Source: Flagellimonas abyssi | Lineage (GTDB): Bacteria > Bacteroidota > Bacteroidia > Flavobacteriales > Flavobacteriaceae | DNA length: 64,000 nt | Assembly (NCBI RefSeq): GCF_019457905.1 | Contig: NZ_JAHZSV010000001.1 | Location: forward strand, 434,001-498,000 | Direction: 5' to 3' | Shown here: in pieces, positions 8,038 to 16,771 of the stretch | Layout: each line of letters opens with the position of its first letter | Numbering within the stretch: position 1 is the first letter of the stretch | Notes under the pieces: model-generated | Seen by the model: only the letters and a program-made list of their open reading frames with translations | Told to the model about the DNA's origin: nothing | Database searches by the model: none | Made by a program: the position numbers and the translations under genes

Positions 8038-10639
8038 AATTCCTTTCAATCTTGCATTCATTGGTTCGGGAATTTCGTCAACTTTCACCTTGTATCATAC
8101 CCTCAAGAAACTGGAGAAAAAAGAACATGGTGATACAATTCGAATTGCCGTTGTGGAAAAGTTTGAAACCTTCCATAGTGGAATTCCCTATGGTGAAAGG
8201 TCGGGAAGTACAACCTTACTGATCACCTCACTCAAAAACTTTTTGCCGGAACCCGAATTGTCAGAGTTTATAGAATGGCTCAACAAAAACAAACAACAGC
8301 TTTTGAATGAGCTTAAGGAACAAGGAGGACCATTGTCGCTGGAATGGATACAAAAACACCATCATGAACTAGAGAACAACCAATGGGAAGACCTCTTTAT
8401 CCCAAGAAGGTTCTTTGGTTATTACATGGACGAAAAAATAGGGACGGTTGTACAGGCCCTAGAAAAGCAAAAAGGAGTCTCAGTTTCATATATCAGAGGT
8501 AAGGTAATCGACTTGGCACAAAATGAAGGAGCATGGGAAATCCATTTTAAGGAGCAATCCCCCATTTTTGCAGAAAAGGCCATCTTGGCCATTGGTTCTT
8601 TGCCTTCCAATTACTTGTGGAAAAGAAAGAAACGATTTAAAAAAGACAACTTCCTCTTGATCAATGACCCTTACAAACCAAGGTTATCGAAAACCATTGA
8701 AAGTATCAGGGACTTCGCTTTTCAATCCAAAGAAGCCATTAATGTTTCCATTATAGGAGCCAATGCCAGTGGTCTAGAAATGCTTTACCAGCTCAACGAC
8801 CATCCGGATATCAAGGAAAGGATCAACCATTTTTACATGATATCCACTCAAGGACTCCTACCCGATTCAAAAATAGACCATACTAAGCTAAAGCAGTTTA
8901 AAACTGTCCATTTAGATGGTTTAAATGAAAAAGAATACTTAAAGGCATCAGAAATTGCCGAAGCCGTATATCAAGATCTAGATTTAGCGGACAATATACA
9001 ATTGGGTGCTTCCAGTACCGTTGGTATTGTATCCCAAAAATTCGGGGCGCTCCTGGAAAAGCTCGACCGGGATGAGTTGGAAAGATTCGCCTGTCATTAT
9101 GGAAACCAGATAGGCAGAAGACAGCGTTGTGCAGGGGAACATTATGCCAACGTGGCAAGGATTCTAAAAATGAAAAAACAGTTTACCCACATTGCCGGTA
9201 GATTCTCGGATATAATTCCAAACCCTTCTGGATATGAGCTTGCATATACGGACAAGGACAATTTGCATCAAACTGTTGGGGAACCAATACATATTGTTAT
9301 CAATTGTATTAGTGGGATTACGTTTTCGCATCCCAATATTCCAAAATTGATCGCTAGTCTGATTTCCAAAAATATGATTCAGGCAAATGAATCCGAGATA
9401 GGTATACGGGTGAACAACGAGTTTGAGGCCGCTGAGAACCTTCATGTCATAGGCCCTTTATTGGCCGGCAACATTATTGGCGGCAAAGCAGTTTGGCATG
9501 TCGAGCATTGCGGAAGAATCATTGCCTTTTCGAAAATGCTCTCAGATTTTTTAGTGGATGATTCCCCATATGATTTTGATCTCGACATCATTGAGTTGGA
9601 CCAGCAAGAAGGCATAGACTCCTACAAGCATCTGATAAAAACAGAATGGAACAACAATCCATATTATTTATACGAGTACTTGTCCCATCACAAATCGGAT
9701 AATAACAAAATCATAGCGTTCAACTTTAAGGTAAACGGTGCATCAACCATAGTAATGCCTATGATATTGCGAGAAATTGAAGTTTCAAAAGAACCATTTT
9801 ATGATATTATTTCACCTTATGGCTACAATGGGCCACTCTATGAAGAGGGGGTAAATGAGCAAATAATCAAAAAGTTTTGGGAGCTTGTTGATGAATGGTA
9901 CACTAAAAACAATGTGATTTCAGAGTTCGTTCGGTTTCATTTAAATGGGAACCATCAAAATTATTCTGGTGAAACGGTATCAACATTGAACAATGTTTTT
10001 GGTCCATTGATGAACAATTTTGAAGAACAATGGGATTCCTTTGTTTCCAAAGTAAGAAACAACTATCGTAAGGCAGAAAAGGAAGACCTTACCATAAAAT
10101 TTCATGAAGGAACAGCTATTGAAGACCATCATATAGCTACATTTTACAACATTTATGTAAGTACGATGAAAAGGAACGGAGCTTCCAAGATGCTGTACTT
10201 TTCTTTGGAACATTTTGAAAACATGATCCTTAAAAATAAGGAAAATTTCACCATAGTGCTTGTATATAAGGATGATGTTGCCATATCCACAGAACTTATC
10301 ATCCATCTCAACGATTGTATGTATGCATATCTGGGTGGCACACTGTCGGATTACTTCAATTGTCGTCCAAATGACTACTTGCGGGTAGAGGTCATCCGCT
10401 GGGGCATTGAAAAAGGGAAGAGCCATTATATTCTTGGAGGGGGAATCACCAATGGCGACGGACTGTACAAATTCAAGAAATCCCTGTTTCCAAATTCCAC
10501 TGACCGTATTTTTTATACAGGGCGAAAAATCATAAACAAAACTAAATACGATGAACTTTGTGAGTTGGTCTGTGGACCTGTGAACGAAAAAGAGACAGGG
10601 TCCTTTTTTCCACTTTACCGGATGAATCCTTCATCATAG
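8027..10639 (+). CDS. Fusion of an FAD/NAD(P)-binding domain and a FemAB-like GNAT domain
   Basis: An 870-residue two-part protein. Residues 1 to about 510 look like an FAD/NAD(P)-binding flavoprotein of the NAD_binding_9 type: dinucleotide loop FIGSGISSTF at 11-20, a second Rossmann loop SIIGANASGLEM at about 240, and GNIIGGKAVWHVEH near 485 towards the end of the domain. Residues about 530-870 are a FemAB/GNAT-like domain, with YGYNGPLYEEG, a MKRNGASK stretch and LGGGITNGDGLYKFKKSLF, ending FFPLYRMN. The next gene encodes a free-standing version of this second domain with the same motifs. The domain pairing suggests oxidation of, or redox sensing by, a substrate that is then acylated or ligated. 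The combined architecture is not one I recognise as a named family. Confidence 0.75.
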   Translation: MENKIPFNLAFIGSGISSTFTLYHTLKKLEKKEHGDTIRIAVVEKFETFHSGIPYGERSGSTTLLITSLKNFLPEPELSEFIEWLNKNKQQLLNELKEQGGPLSLEWIQKHHHELENNQWEDLFIPRRFFGYYMDEKIGTVVQALEKQKGVSVSYIRGKVIDLAQNEGAWEIHFKEQSPIFAEKAILAIGSLPSNYLWKRKKRFKKDNFLLINDPYKPRLSKTIESIRDFAFQSKEAINVSIIGANASGLEMLYQLNDHPDIKERINHFYMISTQGLLPDSKIDHTKLKQFKTVHLDGLNEKEYLKASEIAEAVYQDLDLADNIQLGASSTVGIVSQKFGALLEKLDRDELERFACHYGNQIGRRQRCAGEHYANVARILKMKKQFTHIAGRFSDIIPNPSGYELAYTDKDNLHQTVGEPIHIVINCISGITFSHPNIPKLIASLISKNMIQANESEIGIRVNNEFEAAENLHVIGPLLAGNIIGGKAVWHVEHCGRIIAFSKMLSDFLVDDSPYDFDLDIIELDQQEGIDSYKHLIKTEWNNNPYYLYEYLSHHKSDNNKIIAFNFKVNGASTIVMPMILREIEVSKEPFYDIISPYGYNGPLYEEGVNEQIIKKFWELVDEWYTKNNVISEFVRFHLNGNHQNYSGETVSTLNNVFGPLMNNFEEQWDSFVSKVRNNYRKAEKEDLTIKFHEGTAIEDHHIATFYNIYVSTMKRNGASKMLYFSLEHFENMILKNKENFTIVLVYKDDVAISTELIIHLNDCMYAYLGGTLSDYFNCRPNDYLRVEVIRWGIEKGKSHYILGGGITNGDGLYKFKKSLFPNSTDRIFYTGRKIINKTKYDELCELVCGPVNEKETGSFFPLYRMNPSS

Positions 10640-10658
10640 AGATGAACCAAACTATTGT

Positions 10659-11711
10659 ATGTTTAAAGTTATTACAGAGGAAAATGAATGGAACAGGGCA
10701 ATAAGTTCTTTTGAAAAAAAGGACTTTTACCACTCCTATGATTACCACCAGGTCTGCATAAAGGACAATGAAGTGGCAAAGCTTCTTGTGTACAGTTCTG
10801 GTGATACGTCCATTGCATTCCCTTTAGTAATAAGGCCCATCAATGGTAGTGGTTTTTTTGACGCTACATCGGTATATGGATATGCTGGGCCATTGATATC
10901 CAACCTCTCCTCCCACTTCGATTTTCAAGATTGGAAAGAACAAATGCTCGGGTATTTCTTGGATGATAAGATTATCAGCATTTTTTCAAGTACAAACCCT
11001 TTTATCGATGATCAAGAACAGCTTCTTTCCCACATGGGAGAAATCGAGTCCCTTGGCGATATTGTATATTTTGACCTAAAGGAATCCACAGAACATCAAA
11101 AACAGTACTCAAAGACTACAAAAAGATACCTTAACCGCAATAAAAGGCTTTTCAATATTAGAGAGGGAAATTCTGAAGATGATGCCCGTCAATTTTTGGA
11201 AATATATTATCAAAGTATGGAACGCGTAGGAGCTAGTAGCCAGTATTATTTTAAACTTCCCTATTTTATCAAACTTTTACACAACAACAGTTTTTTTGAT
11301 GCCAGTTTTGTATTTGCAACTTCCAAAAAAAACGGAGATGTTGCCTCTGGCGCTTTTATCATCCGTACCAAAGATCACATCGTTCAATATCATTTGTCCG
11401 GGACGGTAGATGCTTACAGGCACCTGTCCCCTATCCGTGGGGTTATCGACCATGTACGGAGCAAAAACAAGTCCGACAAATTTAACTTCTTTAATCTGGG
11501 CGGGGGCGTTGGCAGTAAAAATGATTCTTTATACGATTTTAAGGCTTCCTTTTCCAAGAAAAGGGCACCTTTTAAAGTTTGGAAGTATATCTCCAATACC
11601 GAGGTATATGACAGACTGTGTAAAATAGCAAAAGAAAAGGAAGGAAAAGAAAGTTTAAATACCAATTATTTTCCGGCGTACCGTACCAATTCCTATTTTG
11701 ATACTCCCTAA
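10659..11711 (+). CDS. FemAB-like GNAT protein
   Basis: A 350-residue protein that matches the C-terminal half of the preceding fusion over its length: VYGYAGPL near residue 70, SMERVGASSQYYFKL at about 190, FNLGGGVGSKNDSLYDFKASF near 280, and a final YFPAYRT. FemAB-type enzymes are double-GNAT proteins that add amino acids from aminoacyl-tRNA to a lipid-linked acceptor. In Bacteroidota and Proteobacteria, relatives occur in exopolysaccharide clusters with unknown donors. It follows the fusion gene by 19 nt and closes the first plus-strand block. This subfamily is distinct from the seven-copy array further right, which has different motifs. Confidence 0.75.
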   Translation: MFKVITEENEWNRAISSFEKKDFYHSYDYHQVCIKDNEVAKLLVYSSGDTSIAFPLVIRPINGSGFFDATSVYGYAGPLISNLSSHFDFQDWKEQMLGYFLDDKIISIFSSTNPFIDDQEQLLSHMGEIESLGDIVYFDLKESTEHQKQYSKTTKRYLNRNKRLFNIREGNSEDDARQFLEIYYQSMERVGASSQYYFKLPYFIKLLHNNSFFDASFVFATSKKNGDVASGAFIIRTKDHIVQYHLSGTVDAYRHLSPIRGVIDHVRSKNKSDKFNFFNLGGGVGSKNDSLYDFKASFSKKRAPFKVWKYISNTEVYDRLCKIAKEKEGKESLNTNYFPAYRTNSYFDTP

Positions 11712-11754
11712 TCTCTAATACTTCCTAGAATCAAATTGGAGAATAGTTACTTTT

Positions 11755-12393
11755 TCAAGTTGATCTCACACCCTCTTCAAGCTGTTTCTTTCGGTGCACA
11801 TCAAAACTCTCAATAAAAGCATCCGGGTCTTCTGCGACATCTTTTCCTGATAAGGCCTTTTTAAAAGTCTGTACCAATATTTTGGAATCCATCAAGAGGC
11901 CAATATTCTCTACATATTCTACGTCTAGGTCAAATCTTTCCTCCCAAGTCAAAAAATTTCTTCCGGATATTTGAGCAAGACCGGTAATACCAGGTCTCAC
12001 TGAATGTCTTTTTTTTTCTCTCTCATTGTAGAACGGCAGGTAATATGTTCTCAACGGTCTGGGTCCAACCAAGCTCATATCCCCTTTTACTATATTGATA
12101 AGTTGTGGGATCTCGTCCAAGGAGGTCTTTCTTACGAATGCGCCTACTTTGGTTATACGTTGGTTGTCGGGCAGCAATTTTCCGGAATCATCGGTTTTGT
12201 CGTTCATAGTCTTAAACTTTAGAATATGAAAAACCTTTTCATTTTTACCTGGCCGTTCTTGCGTAAAAAAAGGAGTTCCCTTAAAATCGATCCAAAGTAA
12301 AATGGTGACTAAAATAAAGATTGGAGAAAGCAAGATCAATCCAACAAATGATGCCGTAAAGTCAAAACATCTTTTAAAAAAATTACTGTACAC
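11755..12393 (-). CDS. Initiating sugar transferase, PglC-like, second copy
   Basis: A 212-residue phosphoglycosyl transferase: N-terminal membrane segment at about 8-36, RPGKNEKVFHILKFKTMND, the catalytic Asp93-Glu94 in SLDEIPQL, GDMSLVGPRPL, and VRPGITGLAQISGRN. The motif positions match the copy at 6073 exactly, but the intervening residues differ a good deal, so this is not a recent duplicate and may use another UDP-sugar. It carries about a dozen extra charged residues at the C-terminus. It faces the opposite way to its surroundings, together with the formyltransferase upstream of it. Confidence 0.92.
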   Translation of the reverse strand: MYSNFFKRCFDFTASFVGLILLSPIFILVTILLWIDFKGTPFFTQERPGKNEKVFHILKFKTMNDKTDDSGKLLPDNQRITKVGAFVRKTSLDEIPQLINIVKGDMSLVGPRPLRTYYLPFYNEREKKRHSVRPGITGLAQISGRNFLTWEERFDLDVEYVENIGLLMDSKILVQTFKKALSGKDVAEDPDAFIESFDVHRKKQLEEGVRST

Positions 12394-12432
12394 CGGAATA
12401 TAAGTTTAGTTATTTTTCAATTTGAAAATGTA

Positions 12433-13014
12433 TTAATTCTGATTTTCCATCAACTTCATACTTTCAATGATCAACGGAAGTCCCTTACTTGAAAACTTCG
12501 GATATAACGTATCAAAAGTATCTCCCTCATCTATTCTAACAGGCTCTTGGCACAAGATGGTTCCACGATCGAACCTGTCATCGATAATATGTGTCGTAAT
12601 ACCTGTTACCTTCACCCCGTAATCAAGGGCATCCTGTATGGCTGTCTTGGTTGCCAAAAAACTAGGAAACAAGGAGGGATGTATATTCGCTATTTTATTT
12701 GGGAACGCATCCAACATTTGCTTTCGGATAAGGTGTTCGAATCCAAGAAGGAAAATGTGCGTTATCCCGTTTTCCAATAAAATATCGATCATTCTAGCTT
12801 GATGGTCCCGCTTATTGTTAAAATCTTTCAAGGGCATACGAACATGCTTTATCCCATTTAGCTTTGCCTCATCAGCCGCGCCACAGTTCTCCTGTTCATA
12901 AATGACCATCCCTATTTTGTCAATTTGACCATTTTCGGCATGCCATGCAATGGCATCTTTGGCATTTTTGCCCCAAAAACTACATAAAAAGGCCCATTTG
13001 ATTTTTTTATCCAT
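12433..13014 (-). CDS. PurN-like formyltransferase, probably sugar N-formyltransferase
   Basis: A 193-residue protein with the fold and active site of folate-dependent formyltransferases: Asn110 and His112 in NIHPSLFP and Asp148 in DDRFDRG, the same triad used by PurN and methionyl-tRNA formyltransferase. It is a single catalytic domain with no tRNA-binding C-terminal part. The N-terminal WAFLCSFWGKNA replaces the usual PurN phosphoribosyl loop, which argues against purine synthesis. Lying beside sugar transferases, it most likely N-formylates a 4-amino or 3-amino nucleotide sugar. It is oriented with the second PglC-like gene, 39 nt upstream of it, so the two should be co-transcribed. Confidence 0.75.
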   Translation of the reverse strand: MDKKIKWAFLCSFWGKNAKDAIAWHAENGQIDKIGMVIYEQENCGAADEAKLNGIKHVRMPLKDFNNKRDHQARMIDILLENGITHIFLLGFEHLIRKQMLDAFPNKIANIHPSLFPSFLATKTAIQDALDYGVKVTGITTHIIDDRFDRGTILCQEPVRIDEGDTFDTLYPKFSSKGLPLIIESMKLMENQN

Positions 13015-13229
13015 ATAAAGTGTTCATTAATAGCATCTACAAATAGGAAAGATATGCTCATTCTGATTGACCACTTTCCTAATTCAGTAAAAATAAATGA
13101 TGCCGTTGCAATAGTATTTGCTCCAACAATCGCTAAGATAATCCCGGGCATTGCAATACTCCAAGAATTTCTGCCGAACGTCCTTATTTTACCCGTAACA
13201 TGACGAACATCCTTAATTAGTAAGTTCAT
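12912..13229 (-). other. Possible small membrane-protein frame or gene remnant
   Basis: A frame of about 105 codons starts at ATG 13229 and runs 103 nt into the formyltransferase gene in another frame. Its first 70 residues look protein-like: a basic start (MNLLIKDVRHVTGKIRTFGR), a hydrophobic stretch around MPGIILAIVGAN and a second one, IRMSISFLFVDAI. The end, overlapping the real gene, is a frame shadow. It could be the remnant of an N-terminal helical domain of an acyltransferase, or chance. I do not recognise it. Confidence 0.2.
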
Positions 13230-13331
13230 CGATGAAACCTGTGAGATTAACTCGATCCTGTGTTGAAATGTCCAATTAATCTTACTTTTACAATGAACCG
13301 ACCAATAGTTTCCCAAACACAAGGATTATCC
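13015..13331. other. Divergent intergenic region
   Basis: This 317-nt stretch separates the minus-strand formyltransferase from the plus-strand MBOAT operon. It holds a good promoter candidate for the latter (13263-13290) and the doubtful small minus-strand frame starting at 13229. Nothing else was recognised. Confidence 0.5.
13263..13290 (+). promoter_or_regulatory. Putative promoter of the MBOAT and seven-copy GNAT operon
   Basis: TTG at 13263-13265 and TACTTTTA at 13283-13290 are separated by 17 nt. This fits the Flavobacteriia pattern TTG-N17-23-TAnnTTTG with one mismatch in the last base. It would give a leader of about 35 nt before the ATG at 13332. Confidence 0.4.
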
Positions 13332-14774
13332 ATGCTTTTTAATTCTTTTGAGTTCCTACTTTTTTTTCCAATAGTACTTTTAATGTACTATCTGCTACCT
13401 CATAAACTACGGTGGCTGTTCTTATTGGCTTCAAGTTATTATTTCTATGCCGCATCGGAACCCTACCTGATTATTCTATTGCTCATATCCACTCTGGTGG
13501 ATTACTATTGTGGTCTAAAAATCGGCGACGTAGTTTCCAGAAGGAAAAAATATTACCTATGGCTCAGCATAGTGGTCAACATAGGCATTCTTGTTGCCTT
13601 CAAATATTTATTTTTCTTCATTGATTCCACAAACAGCATCTTGGAATATTTTGGGGTAGAGATATCCTCTTCCGAAAAAATACAGTCGTACAGAATTGAT
13701 CAAATCTTGTTACCGGTAGGTATCAGCTTCTATACGTTTCAGACCATGAGCTACACCATAGAGGTTTACCGGGGCAATATGAAGCCCGAGAAACACCTTG
13801 GTAGATTCGCCCTTTTTGTTGCTTTCTTTCCTCAATTGGTCGCTGGCCCTATTGAAAAGGCCACTAGGCTATTGCCTCAGTTAAAAAAAACCATTTCTCC
13901 CGATATATCCCAAATCAAACGAGGAATGATAATCATGGCATGGGGGTTCTTTTTAAAAATTGTCGTGGCCGATCGTTTGGGCATTTACGTGGATGCTGTT
14001 TATGCTGATCCAGACGGTCATCAGGGACTCCCCTCTTTGTTGGCAGCTTTCTTTTTTGTATTCCAGATATACTTTGATTTCGCTGCCTACACTTATATTG
14101 CTATAGGAGCTGCAAAGACCATGGGGATTTCATTGATCAATAATTTTAACAGACCCTTGTTCTCGATCAATATTACGCAGTTCTGGCAACGCTGGCATAT
14201 ATCGCTGACCCAATGGATTAGGGATTATCTCTATAGTCCCTTGAGAAGAAAGGCCCATTTAAACCGGGTGGTCTCCGTACTATTGGTCTTCTTTATTATG
14301 GGACTATGGCACGGAGCCAATTGGACCTTTGTGGTCTGGGGATTGATCAATGCCCTGTTTTTGATAATAGAAGTGGCTACCAACAAATGGCGGAAAAATA
14401 GTTTTGACTTTTTACACATTCCCTCCAAGCTTAGGTACTTTATGGGTTGGGCGGTGTCATTTACCCTAATGATGCTGTCCCTAATCTTCTTTAGATCGGC
14501 ATCAATACAAGAAGCTTTCAACTTTATTGGCAATCTTTTTGTTGTTCCAAACTTGCACATCAATGTACTCAACAACTATTTGGAGCTCTTTTTGAGCATC
14601 CTTTTGATTTTTGGTGTACAATGGGTTCACTTTGTTAAGGGGAACAATAAGATATATGAATTGGTGGAAGGGCGACCGGTCTGGGCCCGGTGGTCCATGT
14701 ACTTGGCATATATCGCCATTATTGTGATGCTGGGCATCAACAGGCAAGAGAGTTTTATTTATTTTCAATTCTGA
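13332..14774 (+). CDS. MBOAT family O-acyltransferase
   Basis: A 480-residue multi-pass inner-membrane acyltransferase of the AlgI/DltB group. Visible signatures are MLFNSFEF at the start, LPVGISFYTFQTMSYT, FFPQLVAGPIEKATRLLPQL, FWQRWHISLTQWIRDY, and the catalytic His in MGLWHGANW. The ATG at 13332 gives the same N-terminus as the other MBOATs; an upstream in-frame GTG adds 24 unrelated residues. MBOATs usually work with an SGNH partner, and the next gene (5-nt gap) is one. Together they head the operon that carries the seven FemAB-like genes, so acylation by this pair and the action of the array probably share one product. Confidence 0.93.
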   Translation: MLFNSFEFLLFFPIVLLMYYLLPHKLRWLFLLASSYYFYAASEPYLIILLLISTLVDYYCGLKIGDVVSRRKKYYLWLSIVVNIGILVAFKYLFFFIDSTNSILEYFGVEISSSEKIQSYRIDQILLPVGISFYTFQTMSYTIEVYRGNMKPEKHLGRFALFVAFFPQLVAGPIEKATRLLPQLKKTISPDISQIKRGMIIMAWGFFLKIVVADRLGIYVDAVYADPDGHQGLPSLLAAFFFVFQIYFDFAAYTYIAIGAAKTMGISLINNFNRPLFSINITQFWQRWHISLTQWIRDYLYSPLRRKAHLNRVVSVLLVFFIMGLWHGANWTFVVWGLINALFLIIEVATNKWRKNSFDFLHIPSKLRYFMGWAVSFTLMMLSLIFFRSASIQEAFNFIGNLFVVPNLHINVLNNYLELFLSILLIFGVQWVHFVKGNNKIYELVEGRPVWARWSMYLAYIAIIVMLGINRQESFIYFQF

Positions 14775-14779
14775 TCACA

Positions 14780-15715
14780 ATGAGATATTTTATCCTAAAG
14801 CTCCTCCTTTTTTTCGCGCTATTGGCCTCGGCGTATGCCTTTATGGTCAATAGACTTTCCGAAGGCTATGTAGATATGTATTATCCTAAATATACCCAAG
14901 GTGCCAGTAGTTTGGTCATTGGACTCTCGAGGGCAGATCAAGGAATTGACCCCAAAACAGTCACCGAAAATATCAATCAGGAAATAAATCTGCCATTGAT
15001 AAATTTCGCCGCTAACCAATACTATTATGGAGAGGTATATCTGGAGGCCATCAAAGAAAAACTTATTAGGGCCAATGGCAAAGGAGTGTTCATACTAAGT
15101 GCATCTCCGGGTAGCTTTACCGCCCCTATTGGCTTTGGAGCCGAAGGAATCAAAAAAATGGACGAGAAAGCGGCCATAGGAAAAACCGAAGACTTCAACT
15201 CGAACCCCAACTATAGTTACATCATAAACTGTTATGGACAGGGGCTTTACCATGCCCTGTTTGCCCAAAGGGCACCAGGAAATGTAATTACGCATGACAA
15301 TGGATGGAACGAGGTCTTGGTATCTGGAAGCGACTTTACCCTGAGCGATGCTTTGAAAATGGACTGGAAAAGACAAAACCTTGCCTATTTTCAACGTAGA
15401 CTACCCAAGGAAGAAACAAAAAACTATAGATGGGAATGGTTTGGAAAGACCATTGAATACCTTAAGGACAAGGGACAGGTAATTCTGGTAAGAATGCCGG
15501 CCGACAAAGAAATTATTGATTTCGAAAATGAGAATTCCCCCAATTTTAGAAAATCAATGGACAGCATTACAAAAATTCATCAAATTCCTTATCTCGACTA
15601 TTCCAAAAATGCCTCTGGTTACAAAACCTATGATGGGTCGCACCTACATTCTGAGAGCGCTATCCAATTTTCTACACAATTGGCCAAGGATATCGCCGTT
15701 CATATAAAAAAGTGA
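14780..15715 (+). CDS. SGNH-like protein, MBOAT partner
   Basis: A 311-residue protein with one N-terminal membrane anchor (about 4-22) and an otherwise periplasmic SGNH hydrolase-like fold. Block I is VIGLSRADQGI with Ser50, and the C-terminal catalytic pair is Asp285 and His288 in YDGSHLH. Such partners complete MBOAT-driven O-acylation of extracytoplasmic glycans, as AlgJ/AlgX or DltD do. The ATG at 14780 follows the MBOAT stop by 5 nt and directly precedes the membrane anchor, while a longer frame overlapping the MBOAT gene is unlikely. It has little overall resemblance to the second SGNH protein at 26682, so the two MBOAT-SGNH pairs are probably independent. Confidence 0.75.
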   Translation: MRYFILKLLLFFALLASAYAFMVNRLSEGYVDMYYPKYTQGASSLVIGLSRADQGIDPKTVTENINQEINLPLINFAANQYYYGEVYLEAIKEKLIRANGKGVFILSASPGSFTAPIGFGAEGIKKMDEKAAIGKTEDFNSNPNYSYIINCYGQGLYHALFAQRAPGNVITHDNGWNEVLVSGSDFTLSDALKMDWKRQNLAYFQRRLPKEETKNYRWEWFGKTIEYLKDKGQVILVRMPADKEIIDFENENSPNFRKSMDSITKIHQIPYLDYSKNASGYKTYDGSHLHSESAIQFSTQLAKDIAVHIKK

Positions 15716-15722
15716 TAGCCGC

Positions 15723-16760
15723 TTGATAAGTGAAAAAAAACATATAATTCCCCCACCACTTGATGACCCGTATACTTCGGATACCTTCACGTCCATTTGG
15801 TCACAGCACTTTGCAAGAGGTTTGGACACCATGAATTGTGATTGTTTTGAAGGAATATCGTTTTATAAAAAGGGAAGACTTCCCGTATATAACAATGTAG
15901 GGGCCACAAACACTAAAGGGATTCATTATTGTGTCAATCCCTCAACCATGCCCATTGCAAATGACAACAAGGTCTATCTTATTTATGATGTTCCGGATTT
16001 TGGATTCCACAGGGAACAAATACCAAATGGACTCCGATTGATTTCTATACCACAATACGAAGGTTATATTTGTGATTTGGCCAATGAAGGGTCCGCCGAA
16101 GGATACCTCACAACCAACCTAAGCTCACGGAGCCGGTCCAAGTTGAGGAATTACGGAAATAAGTTGAAGAAAAAGTATTCAGTAGAATACCAGATGATAT
16201 GGGGCGATATGCCAGAAAAAGAATATGACGCCCTTTTTGAAAAATTCCATGAACTTCTTGTACGCAGGTTCGATGAAAAACAGATAGTGAACAACAATCT
16301 GGACCCAAAAGAATGGTCATTTTTCAAGGATGTTACTTTGCCAATGATGCGCAACAAAGAAGCAGGTTTATTTGTTGGCTCTGTTCAGGGCAATCCAATA
16401 GCCATTACACTACTCAATTTTTCAAAGGACCATGCCTATGACGTCATACGGGTTTTTGACATCGATTTTTCAGAGTATAGGATAGGGAGTCTCAGTTTAG
16501 TTGAACAAATAGATTGGTGCATTAAAAACAATTTTAAGGTTTTGGACTTTTCCAAAGGTCATTTTGATTATAAGGAGAGATGGTGCAATCGTTCCTATAT
16601 GCTAAATTATCATATCTGGTACAATCCCAAGAGCTTGATGAGCAGGGGAATTGCCCAACTATTGGCTACAAAGTTCAAACTTAAATACTGGGCCCGTACA
16701 CAAGGAATTCATAAAAGCTTGCATAAAATACGCTATAAACTGGGACACAAACCTAAGTGA
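15723..16760 (+). CDS. FemAB-like GNAT array, copy 1
   Basis: A 345-residue member of the seven-copy family, which looks like the Acetyltransf_6 (CelD/FemAB-like) double GNAT group. Landmarks: DVPDF near 89-93, RRFDEK at 181-186, PIAITLLNF at 225-233, DIDFSEYRIG at 246-255, WC at 265-266, and DFSKGHFDYKERW at 275-287. These recur in all seven copies and define the core. The start is taken as TTG at 15723, 7 nt after the SGNH gene; the first in-frame ATG would cut 36 residues. No signal peptide, so it should be cytoplasmic. It lacks the extra C-terminal domain of copies 3, 4, 5 and 7. Donor and acceptor are unknown. Confidence 0.72.
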   Translation: MISEKKHIIPPPLDDPYTSDTFTSIWSQHFARGLDTMNCDCFEGISFYKKGRLPVYNNVGATNTKGIHYCVNPSTMPIANDNKVYLIYDVPDFGFHREQIPNGLRLISIPQYEGYICDLANEGSAEGYLTTNLSSRSRSKLRNYGNKLKKKYSVEYQMIWGDMPEKEYDALFEKFHELLVRRFDEKQIVNNNLDPKEWSFFKDVTLPMMRNKEAGLFVGSVQGNPIAITLLNFSKDHAYDVIRVFDIDFSEYRIGSLSLVEQIDWCIKNNFKVLDFSKGHFDYKERWCNRSYMLNYHIWYNPKSLMSRGIAQLLATKFKLKYWARTQGIHKSLHKIRYKLGHKPK

Positions 16761-16771
16761 AATGTTGAACA

